Counted from the stretch's first letter, positions 6,965 through 14,887 are shown. The stretch is DNA of 14,972 nucleotides from a gamma proteobacterium symbiont of Bathyaustriella thionipta (GCA_025656895.1 JAHXHF010000358.1:1-14972), one strand, 5' to 3'. The notes: generated from the sequence alone by a model not told the origin. Numbers and translations: made by a program.

Positions 6965-7616
6965 CGGCTGACTCCTCGGCATCATCCATGGCAGACTGTT
7001 GCTGAAAGCGGGCAAACAGGCCCTGTCCTGATCGTTTGTAATAGAGTAATGTTTTTTTGGTCACATCAACAACCGCAGCTGGTGTAATCGTGGCACCGCT
7101 GAACTGGTCAAAAACACCGCCGTGTTTTTTGACCTTCCATTTTTGCAGTGGCAGATTGGCCAGCGAACGGCGGTCAAAACTGTGTATCCATTGGGTGCGC
7201 GACAAATCAATTTTATCACCCAGCCCCGGCGTTTCTCGGTGAGACAATACCCGCACGCCACCCAGGGTGCCATCGTAATACACCGCAATTAGCAGTTTAA
7301 TAGGCCCTGCATAACCGGGCGCATTCACCGGACTGAAAAACATGGCCACCGGTTGTTTGTTCTTGAATCCCAGATAGACGGTGGTTTCTTCCGCACCGAG
7401 GAAATCGGGTTCCGAGATGGTCAGGGTATCGGCCAGAAAATTATTGTCCAGTGCATCAGCGGGAATAATCGCATCCAGCTGTTGCAACAAAATAGCTCTT
7501 TCATTGGCGGCAATTTTGTCTTCGGTCACATGGTGAACAACGGCCACCAGGGCGCTGCCGGCCAGACCGAACAATGCCAGTACCAGGGCTGCCAGGGTTA
7601 CAGGATGCTTAATCAC
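6951..7616 (-). CDS. rnfG: Rnf/Rsx complex subunit G (covalent FMN subunit)
   Basis: A 221-residue membrane-anchored periplasmic subunit with one transmembrane helix at about 5-28 and an FMN-binding domain at about 75-190. The SGAT motif at 173-176 places FMN on Thr176 by a phosphoester bond made by ApbE (family knowledge; no apbE is in this window). HRETPGLGDKI at 127-136 is another strong family signature. The start codon is GTG at 7614-7616, inside the last codons of rnfD (8-base overlap), and MIKHPVTLAALVLALFG matches the expected anchor. The C-terminus (about 209-221) is an acidic Asp/Glu/Ser tail, which is variable in the family. The gene passes electrons between RnfC/RnfB and the other flavin and quinone sites. 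Confidence 0.96.
   Translation of the reverse strand: MIKHPVTLAALVLALFGLAGSALVAVVHHVTEDKIAANERAILLQQLDAIIPADALDNNFLADTLTISEPDFLGAEETTVYLGFKNKQPVAMFFSPVNAPGYAGPIKLLIAVYYDGTLGGVRVLSHRETPGLGDKIDLSRTQWIHSFDRRSLANLPLQKWKVKKHGGVFDQFSGATITPAAVVDVTKKTLLYYKRSGQGLFARFQQQSAMDDAEESADESE
6972..6977 (-). promoter_or_regulatory. Ribosome-binding site that fixes the rnfE start
   Basis: Read leftward, GAGGAG stands 7 bases before the ATG at 6962-6964, inside the rnfG coding region. This supports the 230-residue RnfE over the longer frame beginning at 7015. Confidence 0.7.
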
Positions 7617-8655
7617 GTTCGCGTTCCGCGTGGCCGAAAGTTCGTGGACGGGTGTAATAATCGATAGTGGGAGCCGCCATGTTCATGAGCAATACTGCAA
7701 AAGCCACCGCATCTGGAAAGCCGCCCCAACTGCGAATAATATAAATCAGCGCACCAATACAGGCACCGTAAATTAATTGGCCTTTACGCGTAGTGCAGGC
7801 GGTAACCGGGTCGGTGGCTATGAAAAAAGCACCCAGCATGGCACCGCCACTGAACAGGTGGAATAAGGGAACCGGATGGCTTTGCGGGTCCAGGCTGAAA
7901 AAAATCAAACCAAAAAGTGCCAGAGAGGCCAGCATGCTGACCGGAATGTGCCAGCTGATAACGCGTTTATACAGCAGATACAGCCCACCCAGAAAATACC
8001 AGTTGGCCACCCATTCCCAGCCACGCCCGCCGTAGTCGCCCCACAGCGGACTTTGGCGGATTTCACTAATCATGTTGCTTTGCCCCAGCTGGGTACGCAT
8101 GTCATCCAGTGGCGTGGCCATACTGATCGCATCCCAACTCAGGCCTGCCGGCAGAATACCGCTAAAAATGGCACTGAGGCTCTGACTGAAAGACAGGTGC
8201 ACATCCGTCAGCATTTCCGGTGGCAGCCAACTGGTCATTTGTATGGGATAGGACACCAGCAACAGGGCATAGGCAGCCATGGCCGGGTTGAACGGGTTGT
8301 AGCCCAGTCCGCCGTAAAGCTGTTTGACGATGATAATGGCAAAAGCAATGCCGATCAGCGTGATCCACCAGGGCAGCAAAGGCGGTATGGCAATGCCGAG
8401 CAAGACAGCAGTAACGATCGCGCTGAGATCGCTCAAGGCCGGTTGTAGCGGGCGTTTACGCCATTTCAGTACCAGTGCTTCAAAAAATACGGCAGCAGAA
8501 CAACTGAGCAGAATGTTGATCAGAACGCCCCAGCCGAAATACCAGATCATGGCAATGATGCCGGGAACCAGGGCCAGCAAGACCTGCAACATCATACGCG
8601 TGACATTGTTCTGCGGGGTGCCGTGCGGGCTGCTGTGTTGTAACAATGCATTCAT
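7609..8655 (-). CDS. rnfD: Rnf/Rsx complex subunit D (covalent FMN membrane subunit)
   Basis: An integral membrane subunit of 348 residues (family about 350) with two blocks of transmembrane helices, about 22-135 and 210-330. The flavinylation motif SMATPLD has Thr181 as the FMN acceptor, near Thr187 in E. coli RsxD. Other family marks are KQLYGGLGYNPFNPAM at 111-126, FFIATDPVTA and the final YYTRPRTFGH. It is homologous to NqrB. The ATG at 8653-8655 overlaps the rnfC stop in an ATGA arrangement, and its 3' end overlaps the rnfG start by 8 bases. In Rnf enzymes, this subunit with A, E and G forms the membrane part that couples electron flow to ion movement. Confidence 0.97.
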   Translation of the reverse strand: MNALLQHSSPHGTPQNNVTRMMLQVLLALVPGIIAMIWYFGWGVLINILLSCSAAVFFEALVLKWRKRPLQPALSDLSAIVTAVLLGIAIPPLLPWWITLIGIAFAIIIVKQLYGGLGYNPFNPAMAAYALLLVSYPIQMTSWLPPEMLTDVHLSFSQSLSAIFSGILPAGLSWDAISMATPLDDMRTQLGQSNMISEIRQSPLWGDYGGRGWEWVANWYFLGGLYLLYKRVISWHIPVSMLASLALFGLIFFSLDPQSHPVPLFHLFSGGAMLGAFFIATDPVTACTTRKGQLIYGACIGALIYIIRSWGGFPDAVAFAVLLMNMAAPTIDYYTRPRTFGHAERERD

Positions 8656-10313
8656 GCGGGTGGGTCTTCTGTTGTGGCCTGGCGGCGTGCGTTAGCCTGC
8701 TGAATCTGTTTTTCCTGATCGGCGCTGAGATTTTGTGTGTTGGCTGCTGTTGCGGGCCTGTTTTTTTTCTTTTCGGCAACCCGTTTCATAGCGGCTTCAA
8801 TAGCGGTTTTTTTAGGGTCGGCCGTTTTATTGCCAGGCTTTTTGTTAAGCGCTTCTTTTTTGCGTCGCAAGCGGGATTTGCGTTGCTGTTCCAGACGCGC
8901 CAGACGCGCTTCCCGTGCCTGGTGACGCTCACGAGCCCGATCCGATTTTCTTTTGTCTTCCTCTTTGGCCCAAATCTCATTTTTGGCAAAGCGATAATAT
9001 TGCACCAGTGGAATATGAGACGGGCAAACATGAGCGCAACAGCCGCATTCAATACAGTCGAACAGATTGTAATCCTGTATTTTGTCCATATCCCTGGCAC
9101 GTGCGTACCAGTACAGTTGTTGCGGCAGTAACTGAGCCGGGCAGACCCGTTCGCACTGACCGCAGCGGGTGCAGGCCAGCGCATCCACAGCTTCAGGCAA
9201 TTCATCGCGGCCGGTGGCAATGATGCAGTTGCTGCCTTTGGTGATGGGGACAGCGTCATTGTGCAGGGTAAAGCCCATCATTGGCCCGCCCATGATGAGG
9301 CGCTCTGGTGGCTGCTGATAGCCGCCGGCGAAAGCGATCAAATCAGACAGCGGTGTGCCAATGCGTACTTCGTAGTTACCGGGTTTGGCTATACCCTGTC
9401 CGGTCAGTGTGACAATGCGTGACAGCAGCGGACGATGTTGCAGAATGGCCTGGGCAATAGCCGCTACCGTGGCCACGTTTTGTACCAATATGCCAATGTT
9501 GGCCGGCAGGCCGTTCCAGGGTACTTCCTTGCCGGTGAGGATGCGAATCAGCTGCTTTTCACCACCACTGGGATAAAGCGTAGGGATTTTGCAAACCAGG
9601 CATTGCTTGAGGCCGCTTTCACTTACCGCCTGCCGCATGATGTCCAGTGCCTGCGGTTTGTTGTCCTCAATGGCGAGCAGGCAGCGTTCCGGTTTCAGCA
9701 TATGCATTAAAATGCGTATGCCGTTGATAATGTCCGCGCTCTGTTCACGCATCAGGCGGTCATCACTGCTGATATAGGGTTCGCATTCCACCGCGTTGAT
9801 GATCAGCGTGGAAATTTTGTGTTCCGGCCCGGCATTTAATTTGACGCTGGTCGGGAACAAGGCCCCGCCCAGGCCGGCAATACCGGCTTCACGGATGCGT
9901 TCGCGCAGTTCCCCCGATTGCAGTGACGAATAGTTTTCACTGGCCGGCGGCTGTGGCCAGCGATCTTCGCCATCCGTTTGTATGACAATACAGGGGGCAC
10001 TCAGGCCGGATGGATGCGGTACCGGATAATCACCAATATCAATGACCCGACCGGAACTGGAAGCATGCACGGGCGCACTGATATAGCCCTGCGCACGGCC
10101 AATTTTCTGCCCGCTGAGTACCGTCTCACCAATGCTGACCATGGCCTCGGCCGGCCCGCCGATATGCTGAGCCAGCGGTATATAAAGTTTTTCAGGCGCT
10201 GGCATGGGGCGGATTTCTGTGCCATTGGAGAGCGCTTTGCATTCTTCAAGATGCAGTCCGCCGTGAAAATGCCATAGGCGTTGAGGATGATGCAGGTTAT
10301 TGGAAAATGACAT
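8652..10313 (-). CDS. rnfC: Rnf/Rsx complex subunit C (NADH-side flavin and Fe-S subunit)
   Basis: A cytoplasmic peripheral subunit of 553 residues. It has the RnfC N-terminal barrel-sandwich domain (about 10-110), then a complex I 51-kDa-like nucleotide/FMN-binding region with GLGGALFPTSVKL at 147-159 and ECEPYIS at 176-182. Two [4Fe-4S] motifs follow: C381/C384/C387 with C391, and C420/C423/C426 with C430. By family knowledge it exchanges electrons with NAD(H). From about 452 to the end is a highly charged Lys/Arg/Glu/Ala/Gln tail, probably helical and coiled, much shorter than the Ala-rich repeats of E. coli RsxC. The ATG shares one base with the rnfB stop (TGATG) and has GAGGAA (10323-10328) 9 bases upstream. 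Its stop overlaps rnfD by 4 bases. Confidence 0.97.
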   Translation of the reverse strand: MSFSNNLHHPQRLWHFHGGLHLEECKALSNGTEIRPMPAPEKLYIPLAQHIGGPAEAMVSIGETVLSGQKIGRAQGYISAPVHASSSGRVIDIGDYPVPHPSGLSAPCIVIQTDGEDRWPQPPASENYSSLQSGELRERIREAGIAGLGGALFPTSVKLNAGPEHKISTLIINAVECEPYISSDDRLMREQSADIINGIRILMHMLKPERCLLAIEDNKPQALDIMRQAVSESGLKQCLVCKIPTLYPSGGEKQLIRILTGKEVPWNGLPANIGILVQNVATVAAIAQAILQHRPLLSRIVTLTGQGIAKPGNYEVRIGTPLSDLIAFAGGYQQPPERLIMGGPMMGFTLHNDAVPITKGSNCIIATGRDELPEAVDALACTRCGQCERVCPAQLLPQQLYWYARARDMDKIQDYNLFDCIECGCCAHVCPSHIPLVQYYRFAKNEIWAKEEDKRKSDRARERHQAREARLARLEQQRKSRLRRKKEALNKKPGNKTADPKKTAIEAAMKRVAEKKKNRPATAANTQNLSADQEKQIQQANARRQATTEDPPA

Positions 10314-10873
10314 CAGGAAGCATTCCTCAACAGTGTGTCATTTTCATCAGTCGGTAATGGCCAGCGCCAGTTGTTAATGGTTTCTTGCAGCGGTTGCATG
10401 ATGATGCATTCTACCGGACAGGGCGGTACGCACAATTCGCAGCCGGTGCATTCTTCCGCGATGACGGTATGCATTTGTTTGGCAGCACCCACAATGGCAT
10501 CCACCGGGCAGGCCTGTATGCACAGGGTGCAGCCGATACAGTCTTTTTCAATAATGACAGCAAGTGCTTTGGGTTTGCTGGCGGCTTCTTCGTCATCCAG
10601 CGGCAGCGGGTCAACCCCCAGTAAATCGGATAAGGCCAGCATGGTGGCCTCGCCTCCGGGCGGGCAGCGATTGATTTCGGCTTCACCGGCAACAATGGCT
10701 TCCGCGTAGGGTCGGCAACCGGCATAGCTGCATTGGCCGCACTGGGTCTGAGGCAGCAAGGCATCAATTTTTTCCACAATGGGATCACCTTCCACCCGAA
10801 AGCGTACAGCGGCATAGCCCAGCAGCAGGCCAAACAGCAGCGCCATCAGGGTGATTGCCAGTATCGCGCTCAC
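10313..10873 (-). CDS. rnfB: Rnf/Rsx complex subunit B (polyferredoxin subunit)
   Basis: A 186-residue subunit. Residues 1-22 are a membrane helix with a Gly/Leu-rich face. Next comes the Fes four-cysteine domain, C45/C48/C53/C70 (CGQCSYAGCRPYAEAI and NRCPPGG). Two bacterial ferredoxin motifs follow: C112/C115/C118/C122 (CIGCTLCIQACP) and C142/C145/C148/C152 (CTGCELCVPPCP). All twelve ligands are intact. By family knowledge it is the entry or exit point for ferredoxin, or for SoxR reduction in Rsx. The start codon is GTG at 10871-10873, because only this start keeps the whole family helix (compare E. coli MNAIWIAV); a Met at residue 10 would cut it. The rnfA stop is 2 bases upstream. GGTGAG, about 11 bases before the start, is a poor site, so coupling to rnfA is likely. 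Confidence 0.97.
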   Translation of the reverse strand: MSAILAITLMALLFGLLLGYAAVRFRVEGDPIVEKIDALLPQTQCGQCSYAGCRPYAEAIVAGEAEINRCPPGGEATMLALSDLLGVDPLPLDDEEAASKPKALAVIIEKDCIGCTLCIQACPVDAIVGAAKQMHTVIAEECTGCELCVPPCPVECIIMQPLQETINNWRWPLPTDENDTLLRNAS

Positions 10874-10875
10874 GG

Positions 10876-11457
10876 CTAGTGGCTCACCAGCCCGGAAAAA
10901 CCCATAAAGGCCAGTGACATCAGACCGGCTGTAACCAGCGCAATGGCATTGCCTTTGAAAGCTTCCGGCACATCGGCAACCGTAACCCGCTCGCGGATGG
11001 CGGCGAACAGCATCAGCACCAGCGAAAATCCCAGTGCCGCGCCAAAGCCGTACAGGGCCGATTCAACAAAGCCATGAGCTTCCTGGGTGTTTAATAAAGC
11101 CACACCCAGTACCGCGCAGTTGGTGGTAATCAGCGGTAAAAAAATTCCCAGAACCTGATACAGCACCGGACTGGTTTTGTGCATGACCATTTCGGTAAAT
11201 TGCACCACCACTGCAATTACCAGAATAAAGGCGATGGTCTGCATGTATTCCAGCCCCAGCGGCAGCAGAACATATTCATTCACCAGATAGCTGGATACCG
11301 AGGACAGGGTCAGCACAAAGGTGGTTGCCAGTCCCATGCCGCCGGCTGTTTCCAGTTTGCGTGACACGCCCATGAACGGGCACAGACCCAAAAACTTGAC
11401 CAGTACAAAGTTGTTAACCAGTACGGTCGAAACGAGTATGAGCGCAAATTCGGTCAT
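10876..11457 (-). CDS. rnfA: Rnf/Rsx complex subunit A
   Basis: An integral membrane subunit of 193 residues, exactly the usual family length, with six hydrophobic segments. It is homologous to NqrE and a paralogue of RnfE. MTEFALILVSTVLVNNFVLV is the classic N-terminus. Cys26 (FLGLCPFMGVS) and Cys114 (ITTNCAVLGVAL) are the conserved half-membrane cysteines expected to share a [2Fe-2S] cluster with RnfE. No Shine-Dalgarno is evident before the ATG at 11455-11457. The metG stop is 18 bases upstream, so translation may depend partly on ribosomes leaving metG, and no separate promoter is visible in that gap. Confidence 0.97.
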   Translation of the reverse strand: MTEFALILVSTVLVNNFVLVKFLGLCPFMGVSRKLETAGGMGLATTFVLTLSSVSSYLVNEYVLLPLGLEYMQTIAFILVIAVVVQFTEMVMHKTSPVLYQVLGIFLPLITTNCAVLGVALLNTQEAHGFVESALYGFGAALGFSLVLMLFAAIRERVTVADVPEAFKGNAIALVTAGLMSLAFMGFSGLVSH

Positions 11458-11475
11458 AATGATTTCAGCATAGCT

Positions 11476-13524
11476 TTATTTGACGCGCATGCCAGGTTGA
11501 GCGCCTTCATCCGGGTTGAGTATCCACAGGTCTTTGCCGCCCGGACCGGCGGCCAGCAGCATACCTTCGGACAGGCCGAAACGCATTTTTCGTGGTGCCA
11601 GATTAGCTACCATAACGGTCAGCTTGCCGACCAGTGTGTGTGGCTCGTAGGCGGCTTTAATGCCGGCGAAAACATTGCGTGTTTCACCACCTATATCCAG
11701 CGTCAGTTGCAATAATTTGTCCGCGCCTTCCACCGTTTTGGCATCCACAATGCGGGCAATACGTAAATCCAGTTTGGCAAAATCATCAAAGCTGATGCTG
11801 TCGGCAATCGGATCGGTTTGCAGAATACTATCAGTGGCATCGATCTTTGCAGGAGCACTGTCGTTCGCCTGCAGGCTTTCTTTTGAATCTTCCAGCATGG
11901 CCTCGACCTGTTTGCTTTCGACGCGTGTCATCAGTGGTTTAAACTTGTTGATTTCATGTCCCAGCAGGGGTTGTGGCAAAGCATTCCAGTAGAGGGGGTG
12001 GATGTTCATAAATTTTTCAGAGGCTAAAGCGGTTTGCGGCAACACCGGGCGCAGATAGCCTATCAGCAGACGAAACAGATTGATGCCCATGGAGCACACG
12101 GCATGTAACTGTTCATCACTGTCTTCCTGTTTGGCAATCACCCACGGCTTTCTATCATCAATATACTGATTGGCTTTATCCGCCAGCGCCATGATTTTTC
12201 GCAAGGCATGGCCAAATTCGCGGGCTTCATAATCGTCCGCGATGGCTTCTCCGGTTAGCACAAAGTCATTAAACAAATCCGGCTCATCCAGATAATTGGC
12301 CAGACGGTTATCAAAGCGTTTTTTAATGAAACCGGCACAACGGCTGGCAATATTCACCACTTTGCCAACCAGGTCACTGTTGATGCGGGCCACAAAATCA
12401 TCCAGGTTCAGATCAATATCATCCACCCCGGCACCCAGTTTGGCAGCAAAATAATAGCGCAGGGCTTCCGGGTTGAGATGTTGCAACCAGCTGCTGGCCT
12501 TGATAAAGGTGCCACGAGATTTGGACATTTTCTTGCCATCAACGGTCAGAAAGCCGTGCGCAAAAATAGCATCGGGTTTGCGAAAATGCGCGCCGTGCAG
12601 CATGGCCGGCCAGAACAGGGCATGAAAATAGATAATATCCTTGCCGATAAAATGGTACAGCTCCGCTTCGCTGTCGCTTTTCCAGAAGCTGTCAAAATCT
12701 ACATCATCGCTGTGTTCGCAATAATATTTGAAACTGGCCATGTAGCCGACCGGCGCATCCATCCATACATAGAAAAACTTGTTGTCGCTATCGGGGATGG
12801 GGAAGCCGAAATAAGGCGCGTCACGCGAGATATCCCATTCGCGCAGACCGGCTTCAAACCATTCATGCAGTTTGTTGGAAACCTCGGCTTGCAGATGTCC
12901 GCCGCAGGTCCATTCTTTCAGCATGGGTTCAAAATCAGCCAGTTTGAAAAAATAGTGCAGGGAATCCTTTTCTACAGGCGTAGCGCCGGAAACGGCGGAT
13001 TGCGGATTTTTCAGCTCGGTAGGCGCGTAGGTGGCCCCGCAGTTTTCACAACTGTCGCCGTACTGATCTTCAGCACCGCATTTCGGGCAGGCGCCCTTGA
13101 TGAAACGGTCCGGCAGAAACATTTGTTCCTGCGGGTCGTATAACTGGCTGATGGTGCGTTCACGGATATGTCCGGCATCACGGTTACGCTGGTAGATGAG
13201 TGCAGACAGCTCACGGTTTTCATCGGAATGAGTCGAGTGATAATGGTCAAAGTCGATCGCAAAACCGGCAAAGTCAGCCTGATGTTCCTTTGAAACCCGT
13301 TCAATCAGCTGTTCAGGAGTAATGCCTTCCTGGCGTGCCCGCAGCATAATGGGGGTGCCGTGAGCATCATCCGCACACACATAATGACACTCATGGCCGC
13401 GCATTTTCTGAAAACGCACCCAGATATCGGTTTGTATGTATTCCACCAGATGGCCGATATGAATGGGGCCGTTGGCATAGGGCAGGGCGCTGGTTACCAG
13501 GATTTTTCTTTTTTTGTCAGTCAT
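11476..13524 (-). CDS. metG: Methionyl-tRNA synthetase (MetRS, long type 1 with tRNA-binding tail)
   Basis: Charges both elongator and initiator tRNA-Met. It has 682 residues (E. coli 677). The HIGH motif HIGH is at 22-25. The zinc knuckle in the connective peptide has one CxxC...CxxC set, C146/C149 and C159/C162. KMSKS is at 332-336, and the active-site region NKFFYVWMDAPVGYM is near 248-262. The anticodon-binding helical domain spans about 390-540. After a low-complexity linker (about 545-575), residues 578-682 form the EMAP/Trbp111-like tRNA-binding dimerisation domain (FAKLDLRIARIVDA through NLAPRKMRFGLSEGM). The ATG at 13522-13524 fits the family start, though no clear Shine-Dalgarno is present. 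It heads the leftward metG-rnf cluster and is divergent from apbC. Confidence 0.98.
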   Translation of the reverse strand: MTDKKRKILVTSALPYANGPIHIGHLVEYIQTDIWVRFQKMRGHECHYVCADDAHGTPIMLRARQEGITPEQLIERVSKEHQADFAGFAIDFDHYHSTHSDENRELSALIYQRNRDAGHIRERTISQLYDPQEQMFLPDRFIKGACPKCGAEDQYGDSCENCGATYAPTELKNPQSAVSGATPVEKDSLHYFFKLADFEPMLKEWTCGGHLQAEVSNKLHEWFEAGLREWDISRDAPYFGFPIPDSDNKFFYVWMDAPVGYMASFKYYCEHSDDVDFDSFWKSDSEAELYHFIGKDIIYFHALFWPAMLHGAHFRKPDAIFAHGFLTVDGKKMSKSRGTFIKASSWLQHLNPEALRYYFAAKLGAGVDDIDLNLDDFVARINSDLVGKVVNIASRCAGFIKKRFDNRLANYLDEPDLFNDFVLTGEAIADDYEAREFGHALRKIMALADKANQYIDDRKPWVIAKQEDSDEQLHAVCSMGINLFRLLIGYLRPVLPQTALASEKFMNIHPLYWNALPQPLLGHEINKFKPLMTRVESKQVEAMLEDSKESLQANDSAPAKIDATDSILQTDPIADSISFDDFAKLDLRIARIVDAKTVEGADKLLQLTLDIGGETRNVFAGIKAAYEPHTLVGKLTVMVANLAPRKMRFGLSEGMLLAAGPGGKDLWILNPDEGAQPGMRVK

Positions 13525-13562
13525 GGCAGCTTTATATCATGTGTGGTGGACAGATTGCTTTC

Positions 13563-13571
13563 ATTATTTCA
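13563..13571 (-). promoter_or_regulatory. Candidate extended -10 promoter for metG
   Basis: Read leftward, TGAAATAAT is a TGn extension with AATAAT, 5 of 6 to the -10 consensus. No good -35 is seen. The predicted start near 13556 gives a leader of about 30 bases. If real, it may drive the whole metG-rnf-slt cluster, as no other promoter was found inside the rnf junctions. Confidence 0.3.
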
Positions 13572-13634
13572 CATCAAGTGCCATGAAACGAGAGGCTTGC
13601 AAGCATCAATCCGGTTAATAGGTGACTATTTTGC

Positions 13635-13663
13635 TTGGTAATTACCGCGCCATAGGGTAGAAT
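13635..13663 (+). promoter_or_regulatory. Candidate sigma-70 promoter for apbC
   Basis: TTGGTA (13635-13640, 4 of 6) and TAGAAT (13658-13663, 5 of 6) are separated by exactly 17 bases. This is the best -35/-10 pair I found in the window. Transcription would start near 13670, leaving a leader of about 66 bases before the ATG at 13736. Confidence 0.5.
13637..13646. promoter_or_regulatory. Perfect 10-bp palindrome over the apbC -35 region
   Basis: GGTAATTACC is a perfect palindrome that overlaps the last four bases of the candidate -35 element and the start of the spacer. It is placed where a repressor dimer could block RNA polymerase. It is short enough to arise by chance. Confidence 0.25.
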
Positions 13664-13684
13664 GCGCCGCTATTGCATCCCTTA

Positions 13685-13707
13685 TGTTCGGGCCCTTTAT
13701 CCGGACA
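13685..13707 (+). other. Possible hairpin in the apbC leader
   Basis: TGTTCGG (13685-13691) can pair with CCGGACA (13701-13707) around a 9-base loop, with one G-U pair. It lies 17 bases before the apbC ribosome-binding site. There is no T-run after it, so it is not a terminator. Any regulatory role is speculative. Confidence 0.25.
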
Positions 13708-13724
13708 GTTTGATTTCAGATTTC

Positions 13725-13730
13725 AGGAGA
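13725..13730 (+). promoter_or_regulatory. Ribosome-binding site that fixes the apbC start
   Basis: AGGAGA lies five bases before the ATG at 13736. It favours this start over the in-frame ATG at 13673, which has no such site and lies at about the predicted transcription start. Confidence 0.75.
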
Positions 13731-13735
13731 GAATT

Positions 13736-14827
13736 ATGACAGACGTTACCCGTGAGCAGGTTGAAGAGGCCATTCAAGGCTATATCGAACCGCATCTTGA
13801 AAAGGATCTGCTGAGTGCAAAGAACATTAAAGATATCAGCATTGATGGTGGCAAGGTCAGCATCAAGGCGGTCTTGGGTTTTCCGGCCAAAAGCATACTG
13901 GGCGACATTGAGTCGGCCTTGAAAGAAAAAGTGGCCGCTGTAGAAGGCGTTGACAGCGTTGAAGTGGATGTCAGCGTGAACGTGGTAGCGCATTCGGTAC
14001 AAAAATCACTCAAGCCGATTGATAATGTCAAAAATATTATCGCAGTGGCTTCCGGCAAAGGCGGCGTCGGTAAATCCACCACCGCTGTCAATCTGGCGCT
14101 GGCGCTGTCGGCCGAAGGTGCGCGTGTAGGCATACTGGATGCCGATATCTACGGCCCTTCACAGCCGCGTATGCTGGGTATTACCGGCAAACCGGAATCG
14201 AAAGACGGCAAAACCCTGGAGCCGATGAACAGCTATCATATTCAGGCCATGTCTATCGGTTTTCTGGTGGATGAAGAAACCCCCATGATCTGGCGCGGCC
14301 CTATGGTGACACAGGCACTGGAACAACTGCTGGGTGACACCAACTGGGATGCACTGGATTATCTGGTTATCGATCTGCCGCCGGGCACCGGCGACACGCA
14401 ACTGACACTGGCGCAAAAAGTACCGGTGAGTGGCGCCATTATTGTGACCACTCCACAGGATATAGCGCTGCTGGATGCCCGCAAAGGCTTCAAAATGTTT
14501 GAAAAGGTGGAAGTGCCGGTACTGGGTATCGTGGAAAACATGAGCATTCATATCTGTTCAAAATGCGGTCACGAAGAGCATATCTTTGGTGAAGGTGGCG
14601 GTGGACGCATGGCGGAACAATATGGCGTTGATTTTCTGGGTGCTTTACCGCTGGATATCCGTATTCGTGAAGAAACCGATGGTGGCAAGCCGACCGTGGT
14701 GGCGGAACCGGAAGCGCGGATCTCTGAAATTTATCGTGAAATCGCACGCAAGGCATCCGCCAAACTGGCGTTACAGGCCAAAAGTTATGCGGCCAAGTTT
14801 CCTAATATTGTGATTCAGAATAACTGA
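13736..14827 (+). CDS. apbC: Fe-S cluster carrier ATPase ApbC/Mrp
   Basis: A cytoplasmic P-loop ATPase of the Mrp/Nbp35 family, 363 residues (E. coli Mrp is 369). It carries and transfers [4Fe-4S] clusters to target apoproteins. Residues 1-85 form an N-terminal MIP18/DUF59-type domain. The deviant Walker A is SGKGGVGKST at 106-115, with the extra Lys108. Switch and Walker B-type motifs follow: GILDADIYGPSQPRM at 132-146 and YLVIDLPPGTGDTQLT at 209-224. The cluster-bridging CxxC is C274/C277 in IHICSKCGHEEHIFG. I start at 13736 because of AGGAGA five bases upstream and the family-like N-terminus. It has its own promoter and a strong terminator, so it is probably a single-gene unit. Its position beside metG-rnf fits the heavy Fe-S demand of Rnf, but no functional link is proven. 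Confidence 0.97.
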   Translation: MTDVTREQVEEAIQGYIEPHLEKDLLSAKNIKDISIDGGKVSIKAVLGFPAKSILGDIESALKEKVAAVEGVDSVEVDVSVNVVAHSVQKSLKPIDNVKNIIAVASGKGGVGKSTTAVNLALALSAEGARVGILDADIYGPSQPRMLGITGKPESKDGKTLEPMNSYHIQAMSIGFLVDEETPMIWRGPMVTQALEQLLGDTNWDALDYLVIDLPPGTGDTQLTLAQKVPVSGAIIVTTPQDIALLDARKGFKMFEKVEVPVLGIVENMSIHICSKCGHEEHIFGEGGGGRMAEQYGVDFLGALPLDIRIREETDGGKPTVVAEPEARISEIYREIARKASAKLALQAKSYAAKFPNIVIQNN

Positions 14828-14849
14828 TTATTCGCAGAAAGGTGTCATG

Positions 14850-14887
14850 AAAAACCCCGACAAGCTCACCGCTTATCGGGGTTTTTT
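14850..14887. terminator. Strong intrinsic terminator after apbC, likely bidirectional
   Basis: AAAAACCCCGACAAGC (14850-14865) pairs with 14871-14886 across a 5-base loop (TCACC), giving a 16-bp stem with a single C-A mismatch. The stem runs into a tract of six Ts (14882-14887), beginning 22 bases after the apbC stop. On the other strand the mismatch becomes a G-U pair and a run of five Ts follows, so it could also stop leftward transcription. Confidence 0.9.

Noticed and set aside
6965..7015. Longer rnfE start at 7015
   Set aside because: The extra 17 residues are unlike the family, while the ATG at 6964 has GAGGAG 7 bases upstream.
7876..8448. 190-codon open frame opposite rnfD
   Set aside because: It is His/Gln/Arg-rich shadow sequence antisense to a conserved membrane protein gene.
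12478..13143. 221-codon open frame opposite metG
   Set aside because: It lies wholly antisense to well-conserved metG, has no recognisable domain and no ribosome-binding site.
13673..13735. Longer apbC start at 13673
   Set aside because: It is at about the predicted transcription start, lacks a ribosome-binding site and lengthens the family N-terminus.
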